A DNA stretch of 64,000 nucleotides from Heliopora coerulea. Its lineage: Eukaryota > Cnidaria > Anthozoa > Scleralcyonacea > Helioporidae. Positions 1 through 11,300 of the stretch are shown in pieces. The notes under the pieces were generated by a model that saw nothing but the letters and a program-made list of their open reading frames with translations, was not told the origin of the DNA and ran no database searches. How positions within the stretch are numbered: the first letter of the stretch is position 1; each line of letters begins with the position of its first letter. The DNA is taken from the NCBI GenBank assembly GCA_030142905.1, contig JASJOG010000014.1:434001-498000 (forward strand). Direction: 5' to 3'. A program made the translations under genes and the position numbers.

Positions 1-429
1 TACCCATATATTTTACTTGCTTTCAATAGATTTCTTATGTGATTTCCAGTTTTTGAATTGTGTTTAATTTTTCTATATTTTTGATAATATCTTTATTAGT
101 TGGATAAGAATTCCAGTTAGTGAGGCACTGTATATCTCGACAGGTATAGATATGGATAAAAATTGAAAAAAATATATAGATCATTATCTCTGAAATTGGT
201 TTAAACCTTACATGTTTTTCCACACTTTACATCAGGACATATCACACAGTTTTGTTTAGCTCTGTACAGTGTACAACAAGGTTGAGTACAATTATGTTAC
301 ATGTATGTACAGTGCACAAGTCCCCTCGCCCACCGCACGAAGCGCGGTGCGAGGGTACTAATCTCGACGTGCGTGGAGTCCTGTTACGCGTGATGACTAG
401 GGAGAAAAATTTTTGCTTTGTGTATGTTT
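1..429. other. AT-rich non-coding stretch, no gene seen
   Basis: No recognisable gene. The only structure noticed is a GC-rich imperfect hairpin around 322-354 (arms cctcgc and gcgagg) in otherwise AT-rich DNA. Short open frames here look random. Confidence 0.5.
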
Positions 430-430
430 C

Positions 431-462
<32 letters not shown>

Positions 463-463
463 A
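430..463. repeat. (TA)n microsatellite at left flank of Penelope-like element
   Basis: A run of alternating TA, matched by a second TA run at about 1362-1390 on the other side of the Penelope-like copy. Penelope-like elements are known to favour AT-rich simple repeats, so the two runs may be the split target. Confidence 0.7.
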
Positions 464-839
464 AACTTCAAAAAAACCAGCTAATACCAAGAACTTAAAA
501 ACAATATAAACCACTCAGCATAAGTTCCTTTTCTTTTTTGTCAATCTTTATTATCCAACGTTTCGGGGCCTGCCCCTTTATCAAGAATAAACACGATAGC
601 AGATAAAACTAACTTATATAACAAAAATTTTCTAATTAACATATATCTTTACAAAATATTAAAAAATACAAAATGTAAATTAAAAATCCCGAAGGTTTAA
701 CCCATATGGTAAAAATGTGCTTAATTTATATACCCAAAAGCTCTCTCTCGCTGTGGGATCCCTTGTATTCGTCTTATCAATAATTTTCACCACTAAATCA
801 CTTAAACTCTCATGCCCATCTCCAAAAAAATGTTTGGTG

Positions 840-1192
840 AAAAGAAAGTATGTGATTAATTATGAATTTGATTGTGATTCCAATGGGGTTGTTTATCTCA
901 TTAAGTGTAAAAGGTGTGGTAAGCAATATATTGGTAGCACAATCAATACATTTAGGACACGCTTTAATAACCACAAGAGTAGCCTTAATAGATATGGTAG
1001 AGGACAACGAAATATCCCGGGGGAGTTCTTTTCCCCAAAATTTTTTTGGAGATGGGCAAGAGGGTTTTAAGTGATTTAGTGGTGAAAATTATTGATAAGA
1101 CGAATACAAGGGATCCCACGGCGAGAGAGAGCTTTTGGGTATATAAATTAAACACATTTTTACCATATGGGTTAAACCTTCGGGATTTTTAA
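840..1192 (+). pseudogene. GIY-YIG endonuclease domain of a Penelope-like element (frameshifted)
   Basis: The translation contains VVYLIKCKRCGKQYIGST followed by FRTRFNNHKSSL. This is the GIY-YIG core (VYL...YIGST) with the C-x2-C insertion characteristic of Penelope-like retroelement nucleases. In the family this domain follows a reverse transcriptase and nicks target DNA; here the RT is missing. The frame is lost at about 1040 and continues in another frame to a stop at 1190-1192, where residues such as DPTARESFW and PYGLNLRDF match the usual C-terminal end. It is therefore a dead fragment. The same C-terminal segment appears inverted in the left arm of the element. Confidence 0.8.
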
Positions 1193-1283
1193 TTTACATT
1201 TTGTATTTTTTAATATTTTGTAAAGATATATGTTAATTAGAAAATTTTTGTTATATAAGTTAGTTTTATCTGCTATCGTGTTT

Positions 1284-1325
1284 ATTCTTGATAAAGGGGC
1301 AGGCCCCGAAACGTTGGATAATAAA
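1284..1325 (+). ncRNA. hammerhead-ribozyme-like hairpin in Penelope 3' region
   Basis: The sequence TTGATAAA, a GGGG/CCCC hairpin and then GAAACG resembles the order CUGAUGA, stem II, GAAA found in hammerhead ribozymes that Penelope-like elements are known to carry. The first core box departs from CUGAUGA, so activity is doubtful. The inverted arm carries the same motif at about 550-590. Confidence 0.4.
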
Positions 1326-1390
1326 GATTGACAAAAAAGAAAAGGAACTTATGCTGAGTGGTTTATATATATATATATATATATATATCC

Positions 1391-3176
1391 ATGGATTTCG
1401 GTCACTCAAAAATGCCGTGTGCAAGCTCGGAGACTGGTATGTTGTTGACCAAACCATACTTAGGTACCGTATCGAAGTAAATCGATTTGGTCTCGTTATT
1501 TCTTCCCTTGTATGGATCTCTCGCAAGTTGTTTACATCATTTGAACACTGAAGCCAGTAAATGATTTAAGACCGGCAAACGAAATGGCTTTCTTGGTGCT
1601 TGCGGCTGGTTTCACTTTTGCAGGACATCTTGATTACTGGACAATTTATGACTTGAAAGAACAGTTCTAAAACTCAGCTCTTTGGAATATGCATTGGCCA
1701 ACTGTTCACATTATGGAGCAACGCTTTGACTTGGTTATTTCTCATGCATATGAACAAAGACGTTACGGGAACTCGCTCGTTGCCGGGATATTTGCTAAGC
1801 GACTGAATGTAAACGATATTCTTCGCTGTAGTTGAATCGATGTTGATTTGTATGAATTGAGACTTTTCACGTTCTGGTACATCACTTACCTGAGCTACAC
1901 AGTCGCAGGTACGTCTGAATCGAGTAGCTGAAACACGCTGAAAAGCTATTTCTATTTGGAGATCATATTAGCCTTCAGCGAAAATGTTGTCTGCTTCAGT
2001 CTTTCTCACTTCTTGGGTGGCTTGTGGATGATTACCTTTACTTTGTTCGACCAGTAATGCTTACATCAGGATTTTAACACCTCGCAAGAAATTTTGAAAG
2101 TATAAAGCCGTGTTCTTTCTGCAAAATTCACCGTTGAACTCTGTGTTGAGGTGACGATGAACGCTTCGTTGAAAATACGTAAAAGTTGATGGTTCGTATG
2201 CTACGCCATTTTTCTGTTTTACGAAGGTTTTACAGTGGAAAAAAAGTACGTCTTTTACTTTCCCCTACTTCTTCTTTCGACAAAACTTGCAGAAGGTTTA
2301 CTTGTATTTTTTTGTATGTTTTGTATTTTCCGAGTTTTGGTCAGCAATAAAAATGCAAAACTCTCATGTTTTCTTTGTTTATTTCACCGGTTTTGTAATT
2401 CGTTTCATCTTCGTTACCAAAGTCTTTTACCTCCGGATGAATACTTAACATAAATCTTCATCATAGCACTTCTACTAGAAATTTTTGATTAACTTTAAGA
2501 CAATGTAGGATTTATCAATTTTTTAATAAAAAATATCAAAAATTTTTTTTTCAATCATAAGCTATCCGTAATGCTGGTATCCGACCGGTAACCTATGAGA
2601 ATGCTTTGCTTTTAAGACATAAAGTGTTGCCATCAACTGAAATGTCTTTCTTCAAAGTGAAAAAAAGTGATAAGTTTCATCCAAAAACGACACGAAATAC
2701 GTCAAGATCGCAACTAATACAGGGTCTTGATACGAACATCCATTGTTTAGCAGTAGAATTGTCAGGATGGATCCCATTATTTAGAAAACCGTTAAAGGTT
2801 ATTCTCTCCAAACGTTTTGTTATAATAAAATAGAGTCAAACTTTTAAACGTAAATATGACGACGAACAGTTTAAATATAAAACAATTTCCAGTTTGGGTT
2901 GTTAATATTCGTGTGCAAATGTTGTCTTTTTCTTATATTGCATACCCTCTTCCAGTTATAGTAAGGGGGATTTGTCTTTTCGACAATTTTGAAAAATTAT
3001 CAATGTTACTTGGACTCTCAAGAGATATATTGGAAGAGTGGGCGAAGGGTTGTTGCGTGCACGTATTTCTAGTAACACTTTATTGAGACAAACATTTTAA
3101 AAAGAAAGCTACTGGTATTAACATGCACTAGCTTTTTGTTATTTATCCTTTGTTTGCCCACAGCTTATTATGTAAT
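1391..3176. other. No gene recognised
   Basis: Non-coding sequence of host-like composition with no recognisable domain on either strand. Open frames of 60-76 codons at 2235-3086 show no family features. Confidence 0.45.
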
Positions 3177-4400
3177 TTAACTGCCATTCAACACTTCCTG
3201 CAGCACTGTTGAAGAAGTCTTTAAAATCATTTCTGGTTTTACCAGCTACAAATATATATCGGTTGCCAGTAATTCTTCTCAAATCTGAAAGACCTGCCTC
3301 ATCATCATGGACTATGGATCTCCAATCATCTGGAATAACGTTGCCTGTTTCATTCTCACAGTCAACAAAACTATTTGGGATGTATCTTGCATGGTCAGTT
3401 AACCTGAGGTAGTTACGAAGAGGTCAAGGAAGCTTTTGCTAGTTTATCTACTGTAGTCGGTCGTGCTTTGATAAACTTGCAGAAGATTCTCCATTTTGCA
3501 GCTAAGATACCAAATTCATTTTTTATTGCTCTCCGTGCACGAGATAAGCGGTAATTAAATATCCATTAGATAGGGTTTGAGGGGAAGTATATTATTTCCT
3601 ACCAGTACATAAGGCAGCACCTTACTTTTGACAAGGCTGGGTTTAGGAAGGTTGAGAATACTTGGATTGTTTTCAAATGCACTTCCAAATGTGGTCTCTA
3701 ATGTTATCCCTGTATCATTGTCTCTCCCATAGCCGCCTACACCCATTAATGTAAAGCATTAATTTGCATCACAGACAGCCATAAGGGCAATGCTGTGGAA
3801 ATTTTTGCAATTAAAATATGCAGAACCTGCATTCTGGGGGCACTCTATGCTAATATGTTTTCCATCGATTGCCCCATGACAGTAAGGGGAATTCCATTGC
3901 TCTTCAATTCTATCTACGATGTTAATCCATTTCTTAGTTTGGCGAGTTACGTACTGTTAAGACAGTAACTCCCACGTGTCCTCACAAGTTTCATTGACAG
4001 TGGTGGGCACAGTTGTGCCGCCAATTCGGAAAGAGAAAGACAAGGATTGTTGTGACTGTTCGCTAGCCAAATAGCGAAGGGTTAATGTTAGTCTTTCGCC
4101 AGGGGAAATAGATTTTCTCGACCTACATGGTTTCTTTGTTATTTTTGGACCAACTAGCATCAAAAGATGCTCTAACCTTGGTGGAGCCATTCCCAAGAAC
4201 CTAAAAAAGACAACTGACTATTGACTATTGGCCTTTAGGCGATCAACGTTTCAAAATCGAGCAGTGTTCACGTGCCTAAAGAAATTTTCTCTATCGTGTA
4301 GCCTAAGTTCAGGGATCAAAATATGATACAGACCAAACTTTTCTCGGTCTTGAAAGATTTTTCGCGCCCAATGGTTATGTTTTCTTCGCGTTCTTAGCTG
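3177..4400 (-). pseudogene. PIF/Harbinger transposase (DDE nuclease), dead copy
   Basis: Reading the minus strand from about 4400 down: RTRRKHNHWARKIF, then APPRLEHLLMLVGPKI and KPCRSRKSISPGERLTLTLR (helix-turn-helix region). The nuclease core follows as CHGAIDGKHISIECP, MAVCDANYCFTL, VGGYGRDNDTG and LPYVLVGNNILPLK, ending in [16 protein letters not shown] and DWRS-like and FKDFFNS-like tail segments. This order matches the Harbinger nuclease family, which cuts and pastes the element with its MYB/SANT partner (no partner seen here). A 75-bp GC-AG intron at 4201-4275 restores the frame. The copy is dead: several stops and frameshifts occur, and the third catalytic acidic residue, usually E in the I-E-N motif, reads K. 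Terminal repeats were not identified. Confidence 0.82.
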
Positions 4401-5228
4401 ACTTCTCATTTTTATTAATGCCAAAAGAACGAACATATTTGCTTGTAAAAGCAGTCTGTTGTTGAAAGCAACCATTTGAAAACAAAAAATTCCCACCAAA
4501 ACAAGAAAAAACACGGAAGAGCAATGACCTTTCTATTGCAGTTCGTGGTTTTTGTGTTTTTGTAATCACAGGTAAAAACTGTGAACAACAAGAAAAAGCT
4601 ATATGGAAATCAGGCTTAAGTGATGTAACAGAAGGTCTGAACACAATTGTATGATCATGTTCTACAGATAATTTTGCTGAGCTGCATCTGTAGTAGAGTT
4701 GAAGCAAATGGCTATTTTAAGGTGACAAAATAAACCAACAGCAGTAAAAAGATTCGAGTGATTGACATTTTTGAGTCATATGGACTTCTTGCACAAGATT
4801 TTCTCAAAGGAAAGAAAGTGAACAGAACGTTTCAGATGTTACAACCTTGATTTGGTTACGAACCATTTGGCATCAAACGTCCTTGGTTACGAACCATTTG
4901 ACAGCAAACGTCCCGCCAAGATCAGCTCGTTAGTCGCGAAACGATTCAAATGGGACTTTGCTCCAGTAGTAGTATCTTAATTTGCTTAATCAACTTTCAA
5001 AGTGTACGAATAAGGCTGTTTTTATGTAATGGGACAACTGAGAACAACAGCATCGACTAGTATGCTACACGTTTATAAGTGAAGTGAAGACGAGAGTTTA
5101 AAAGGTCATGCCATCCACGGCACGCATGATAGTTAGCTGAAAAAGAGCTACCATCAAACAAATGTCACGCAATTTTTCATTTTACGGTACTAAACGAAAT
5201 AACTGTCAGACCCACAACCATGTCTCAC
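4401..5228. other. No gene recognised
   Basis: Flank of the Harbinger remnant. A short direct duplication occurs at about 4852-4915 (TTGGTTACGAACCATTTG occurs twice). No coding exon recognised; a downstream exon of the ligase-like gene was looked for here and not found. Confidence 0.4.
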
Positions 5229-5385
5229 CTTTCAATAAGGACGACGTTTGAATAATGCAGGCCATTTTCAATCGCTGCCTTAAAAGAGATCGCGTCCTTT
5301 GCCAATCTTACTGCCAAAGAGTCATCCCCTTTGCTTCCTTTCACCACGCAAGGATAACTAAGTTTGTCCTCATCAACATGGTCTC
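5229..5385 (-). CDS. Ligase-like gene, coding exon 4 (ATP-grasp segment)
   Basis: A 157-bp exon. Acceptor TTTTCCTAG precedes 5385 and donor GTGAG follows 5229. It encodes GDHVDEDKLSYPCVVKG through VVLIER, the part of the ATP-grasp fold that holds ATP. It enters in phase 1 and leaves in phase 2. Confidence 0.72.
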
Positions 5386-8300
5386 CTAGGAAAACACAAA
5401 CAACTGTCACCTAATTCAGAATGTAATTATGACTAAAGAATCTATTCTTGTGACGTTTTTCTGTCAATATACCTGCAGCTCATTGGTTCAACAAAATGTC
5501 GCTTTATTCCACTAAACAAGCGCTGTCGTCACTACCTGGTAGGCCTGGGAGTCCCGGGTCCCGTCTAAAAATCCCTAGGCCATCGAAAGACCATTCACCT
5601 GGTCAATTTACCGCCCCATCCTCGCAATTCAATTGCCACGTATGATTCGTCACCCTGGTGTTTGGGATTAATTTTTAAAAGCACAACTCCATTATACCAC
5701 TTGCTGACGAATGTTGCAATACCTCCTGAAGATCCTTATGATTGAATTGCATACACCAGGAGGAGTAATCGTGTGCGGCAGTCGTACAGTGTGGATCAAG
5801 CCTAATGTGATCTTCAGGTCCTATCATATTAGGCATTTCTGCCTTTGCAGGTGTACAAGATGACATATTTAACTATTTGATGCGCGCTTTCTCTAATCCG
5901 GACAAAATGTTTGGTCCATGAAGGCCTCCTCTCCACTAAAAGTGTCATGGTTACGTCTCTGGAAAAAGTTGCCACAGATTTATCAGCCGCAACCTTGATT
6001 TTACTTTTCACAACTTGATAACAGAGCAAGCCTATGTAACGTAGCACACAGTTCTTTTTAAATTTAAATTCATGCTTTGGTTTATTATCACAGCATTGGA
6101 AGTCTGGACAACGAAACCCCTTAATACCAGTCGGTTATCGATTGTCAATGTGTTACTTCAGAACTTCTTCACCCTCCTTTCTAAAGTAAGCATAAACTTT
6201 GCCTTCAAAAATAGAGAACCCTGAAAAATTGCCATAATTTTACCTCAAGTATACGTTACACGTAAGCTGGAAATTAGATCCATTCAATTTATTAAAGTGG
6301 ACATATGCACATCGATTTGGTTATTTCCTGTTTGGTCACAGATTATAGTGTACCTTTTCTTTAAGTCTATTGTTCCCTAGACGGTTTAATGGTACATAGG
6401 CCAATCATGAATTGAAAGAAACAAGTTTTCTATTTCGTGTCCTGGGCCATTACGATGAAAACCGACGTAGGGGGGTGTCAAGCAAAAGATTTACCCGATT
6501 TTCTTAATTATTTGTTGTTTATTTAAAAATATCTCTTATCTACCAGGGGTACAACTAGGAGATTGTGGGATTGCCACCCCTGCCCTTTTTATGGGAGGTC
6601 GTATGTATGCCCCATTAGTGAAAGGTTTTTGCTCTCATTTACCAAATCTGTGTAGGTCTATTGCCCTCGGAATCATCAAAATCGTCTCGATGGTGCCTTG
6701 ACACCTCTCTCCGCTCCCTCTCCATTAAAATTCTTGGTTTCACCTCACAGGATCACAAGGTTTCTGTTTTTAAAATGTCTAAAACTGAAAACTGCTGTGG
6801 AACGGTCTTTCAATGGCTTTTTCGGATTCCAGTAACTGAAAGGCCGTTTGCCTTTTGAACCACCTAACGACATCTTCGTTTGACATTTAATTGCCAAATG
6901 TTAGTTTGAATCAGCAAGTAATTCACCTGATTTTTATCTCCAATAAATATTGGGGATGTTACACTTCCTACACCCATTCACCCGCTTCCGACGACCATGT
7001 TTTTGTTACGATGACTTCGAGAATTTTACTTCACAGAATAAACATAAACCGGACTTGGTTACCCCCATGATATTGTCGCTGATTCATTCAGTTGGTGAAA
7101 ATGCTGCTGGTATCTGACAATACCGGAAAAAATTCGAAAGATTTACGATATCTCTGCTAGAACTTAATGTTCTTACCTTTTCTGAAAATAATACCCTCGG
7201 GACAGGAAACATTTTGAACAGTGAGAATGCTCTTCGTTATGAGTTTGTCCACAGTAACGTAGCGAGATTCCGCTCCTCCACCAATGAGAGGAATTTCTAG
7301 AGCTTCAAACAACGACCTAAGAAAAAAACTGTATTGTTAGCATTGTTTATAAGAGGTCTTGTCTACACTCTCCTCTATCGTTAGTTTAACATAAGTTCGT
7401 CTTATTCCATTTTTCACGACGAAGTCAAAAAGCTAGAAATTTTACTTAAGCAAAACGGATACCCGACTAAATTTTTAGACCATTGTATACCAGTGTTTCT
7501 AGACAAAATTTTCAATCTTTCGGCTAAATTTCTCACAGCTCCAAAACTTTCACTTTCTCTGATTTTATCATATACTGGAGATCATGCTCTTCAAATTCGT
7601 CAAGTTAAAAAATTGCTATATATGTAGCATTTCTGCACATTCCAATTCGCCATGTCTTCCGACCAGACTGATACTTGTCCAACTTTTTTGGGTTCGAAGA
7701 CTAGTTGCCACTTGGATCTCGATCCCATATCGTGTATAAATTGACGTGCTGATGCTGCCAGGCATCGTATGTGGGCGAAACATGGCGAGTTCTTCACAAA
7801 AGGGTGTCTGAGCATATGGGTATTTCGGGCTACACTGGGAAAGAGCTTTCTCACTCCGCACTATAAAGGATTCTCGCGCACAAAATTAAAACAGGTCACG
7901 ACGTTTCCCTGGATAATTTTTCTGTCCTGTCACAGGGTTCGATACAATTTGATGTCCTTGGAGAAAGAATTTGTTCATTTCTAAGATTAAACCTTCTCTT
8001 CATACTAACATTAGGCCTTTCCTTTAACACTCTTGCAACCTTCTCCTTCACCATTACTTATTCATCACATTGTGATGACACCATTATCATTCCGCCTGCC
8101 TATTCTCCATGAATTAACTCTGTCATATTCCATTTAGGTAATAGTTATTTATAGCATTTATATCTCCTTCACGCGGTATATTCTGTCACTGATGATGCTA
8201 CGTGTATTAACGAAACGTTAGTACTAAAATATTTTCAAATTACTTTGTGTTATGCTTCTGCTAAAAGCTCAGGGGTGGATCCAAACTAGTTCCATGGGTT

Positions 8301-11300
8301 CCACTGAACCGGTCAAAATTTGATAAAAATAATATTAATTAGAAAATTAAAGTAAAAGACATGTACTGCCGTTGCATCATTTGGGTATTTTTATGCTTGA
8401 GAAGCCCATTATTGAAGCGAGGTATTATTTTCTTGTTATTTCTTTGGCAATTTCTTGAACTGCAGATTAAATACCGTGCGCAAGAACCAAACCGGATGTA
8501 AACTGCTCGCGATCTGCTTAAAAATTGCTTTGATTATTTAGCAAAATAAGTGGAACCTGTCAAAAGTCTTTACTATTGGTTAACCAGAAAGTGAACTGCT
8601 CAAACCTCATCGTGATAGGTTAGCCAGTTCAATGGAACCTGTCAAGATTGCCTTCGATTAGCCTCGTAGGTTTTGTGAACCGCTCGTGAACCTGTCAGCC
8701 TTTATAAATACTCATGAGCAATGGCGACATTTCACGCTCGAGGAAACCCGATTTGCCGGAAGGGAGACTGTTCGCCATACGACATTGGCTTGGTTTACAA
8801 AGACATCGCTTGATTTTCTGGGGCGGATAAATTCAAATTTATCCAGAACGTCTTGAAACCTGACCGTCTTTTTAATTTTCGATCGACACTGGAAAGTGGT
8901 GGTCGACATTGAAAGTTTAAGCCAGACTGGTTAGAACGCAGTCTTTGGCTGGTTTATTCAAAGTACTTGGACGGCGCTTTTTGTCTACCCTGCCTTTGTT
9001 TTGGAATGGAGTTTGGCAAAAACGATGCGAAGCTCAACTTACTGTTTAAATTTCCACTTACGTTCTGGACATCTGCATGCACTAAGTTTCAGATTTGTTC
9101 GTCTGGGAAGTCAGAGATACACAGCGCGGCTGTGATTGCTATACAGGAGCTCACCAAGATGATGAGAAACCAGGTTGTTCCGATCGATCAGCAGTCAAAT
9201 GAACAGAAGCAAATTCAGGTGAGAGAAAATCGAGAGAGGACAAAATTGATCATCAAAGCCGTTATTTTTTTGTGGCCAAAACAACATCCCCCTTCGAGGA
9301 GGAAGAGATGATAGCCCTGACGACGAACGTCTCCAAGAAAACTTTCAAGCCCTTCTCGCATTTCAAATTGACAGCAGAGACGAATAACTGAGAGAACATC
9401 TGGAGAATGCGCCACGAAATGCTACGTATCGTTCCAAAACCATACAGAACGAGATTACTGAGACTGTAGGAGGTTATGTTTTGTCAAATAACGTCGCCGA
9501 AGTGAATTCGAGTAAAATGTTTTCTATAATGACCGACGAAGCTGCTGACGTTTTCAACCAGGAAAATTTCTCTCTTGTTCTTCGCTTTGTTGATTCTTCG
9601 AGAATCATACAAGAAAAGTTCGTTGGATTTCACCTTTGTGGAGAAGAAACGACTGGAGAAGCTATGAAAGATCTTATCCTCAACTCGATTACTGGCCTTG
9701 GTTTGAGCATGGATGACTGCAGGGGTCAATCGTATGGTGGTGCAGGGAATGTGGCTGCAAGGTATGTTGGTGCATCTACATTAATCTAACGTCAATTCTC
9801 AAAGGCTGTTTAAGTTCATTGCATGAATAATCGCTAGAGTCTTTGTGTTTCTAATTCTTGCACATTACCATTGGTCCCGTAATATGATGGGAACTGTCAG
9901 AAACCTTTCTGACTTTTTTACTAATTCGCCAAAACGACAACACCACCTGGTTGAGAAGGTAAAGGAACTGTTGCCAAACAGCAATCACAGAATTTTGATT
10001 GACGTGTGTTGCATTCGTTGGATTGCTCGTCTTCATGGTCTTGACAGGGCGGTTGAACTCCTGCTTCCAGTATTTGCTGCTTTGGAAGATATTTCTTTGA
10101 ATAAAGATGGTGATGGTGTTATTAAAGCTGGTAATTGGAATTCTACTTGCAGAGATGATGCGCAGGCTTGACAAATGCTGTTAATTTTGAGTTCGTTGTA
10201 AAATTGGTCATAGTGAAGTATATCCTTGGGCTTACAAGACCTGCAACCGTTAAATTGCAAAGGGAAGAAATGGACATCCTGGCTGCTGAACGAGAAATCT
10301 CAACCCTGAAAAGTGCCCTTGAAGAAATGCATGCTCATGTTGATCAACACCACAACAGACTTTGTGACGAGGCTGTCCAAGTTTCTGAAAGATTTGGCAT
10401 CCAACCTTTTAGACCTAGAACTGTTCAGTGCCAGATTTATAGAAGTAACGGCCCATCATCAATCATTTCCTCAGGATTACTACCGAATCAACCTGATTCA
10501 AGTCTTTTTGGCACATGTTCTACACCAACTGGAATCACGCTTTCCTACTGAAGCTTACCTGTGTTGTAAAGGCTTCTCTTTAGTACCAGCTGTTCTGTTG
10601 AAGAATCCATCAACCTGGAAGTCTCATGTTGAAGAATTCTGTCAACACTACAACTAAGATGTAAAAAATCTTGCTGGACTGTCAGCTGAATTAGATCTTT
10701 GGGAAAGGTTAAGGCGTGAGAAGAAAGAAAAAGCTGAAGACATTCCTGCAAAGCTTAACAGCCCTTTAAAAGATGTTGCTCCAGCTTGTTTTCCGAATAT
10801 CTTCACAATTCTTCAAATTCTGGCCACAATTCCTGTCACATCTAGCTCTTGTGAAAGAGAAATTTCCTCACTTCGAAATCTGAAGAGTTATTTGAGGAGC
10901 ACCATGGGATAAGAACGGTTAAATAGCTTGGCTCTCATGTACACCCACAGAGATATGGAATTGAACTTGGAAAATATTATTTACTTATTCACAACCCGGC
11001 ATCCCAGACGAATGAGAATGGTAAACATATTATGTTGTGATGATTAACATTTCCCCCGTATTTTTCTTAACCCTTCTATACATTGACACTGCTCTTTTCA
11101 GAGCATCTATGGGCTCGTAGGTCAGGAACCTCCCCGTGGTCGAGCCTGGTAACATGTTAATGGCTAATACCTGACCAATTATTTTTTTATTATTTTCCAT
11201 AGTATGAAAAACAGAATAAAAATAAATTTTGCTCTACAGGTTGATAATGTGTTATGTTTTCAGGAACCTTGTGGCTTTTTGCAAGCAAGCGAATTATACA

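Larger units (their letters stand above)
505..1375 (+). mobile_element. Penelope-like element copy with inverted arms
   Basis: About 330 bp at 505-838 is the near-perfect reverse complement of about 1040-1375. Both arms contain the 3' end of the GIY-YIG coding region, the 3' untranslated segment and a GGGGC-loop-GCCCC-GAAAC hairpin. The middle (about 840-1040) holds the rest of the nuclease domain. Inverted partial copies joined to a 5'-truncated copy are typical of Penelope-like retroelements. No reverse transcriptase remains. The copy sits between two (TA)n tracts. Confidence 0.8.

Noticed and set aside
242..514. Overlapping frames on both strands near the TA repeat
   Set aside because: They arise from a simple repeat (IYIYIY) and a hairpin; no coding features.
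8970..9311. Separate host zinc-finger gene
   Set aside because: The TTF-type finger is the N-terminus of the hAT transposase and lies between its terminal repeats.
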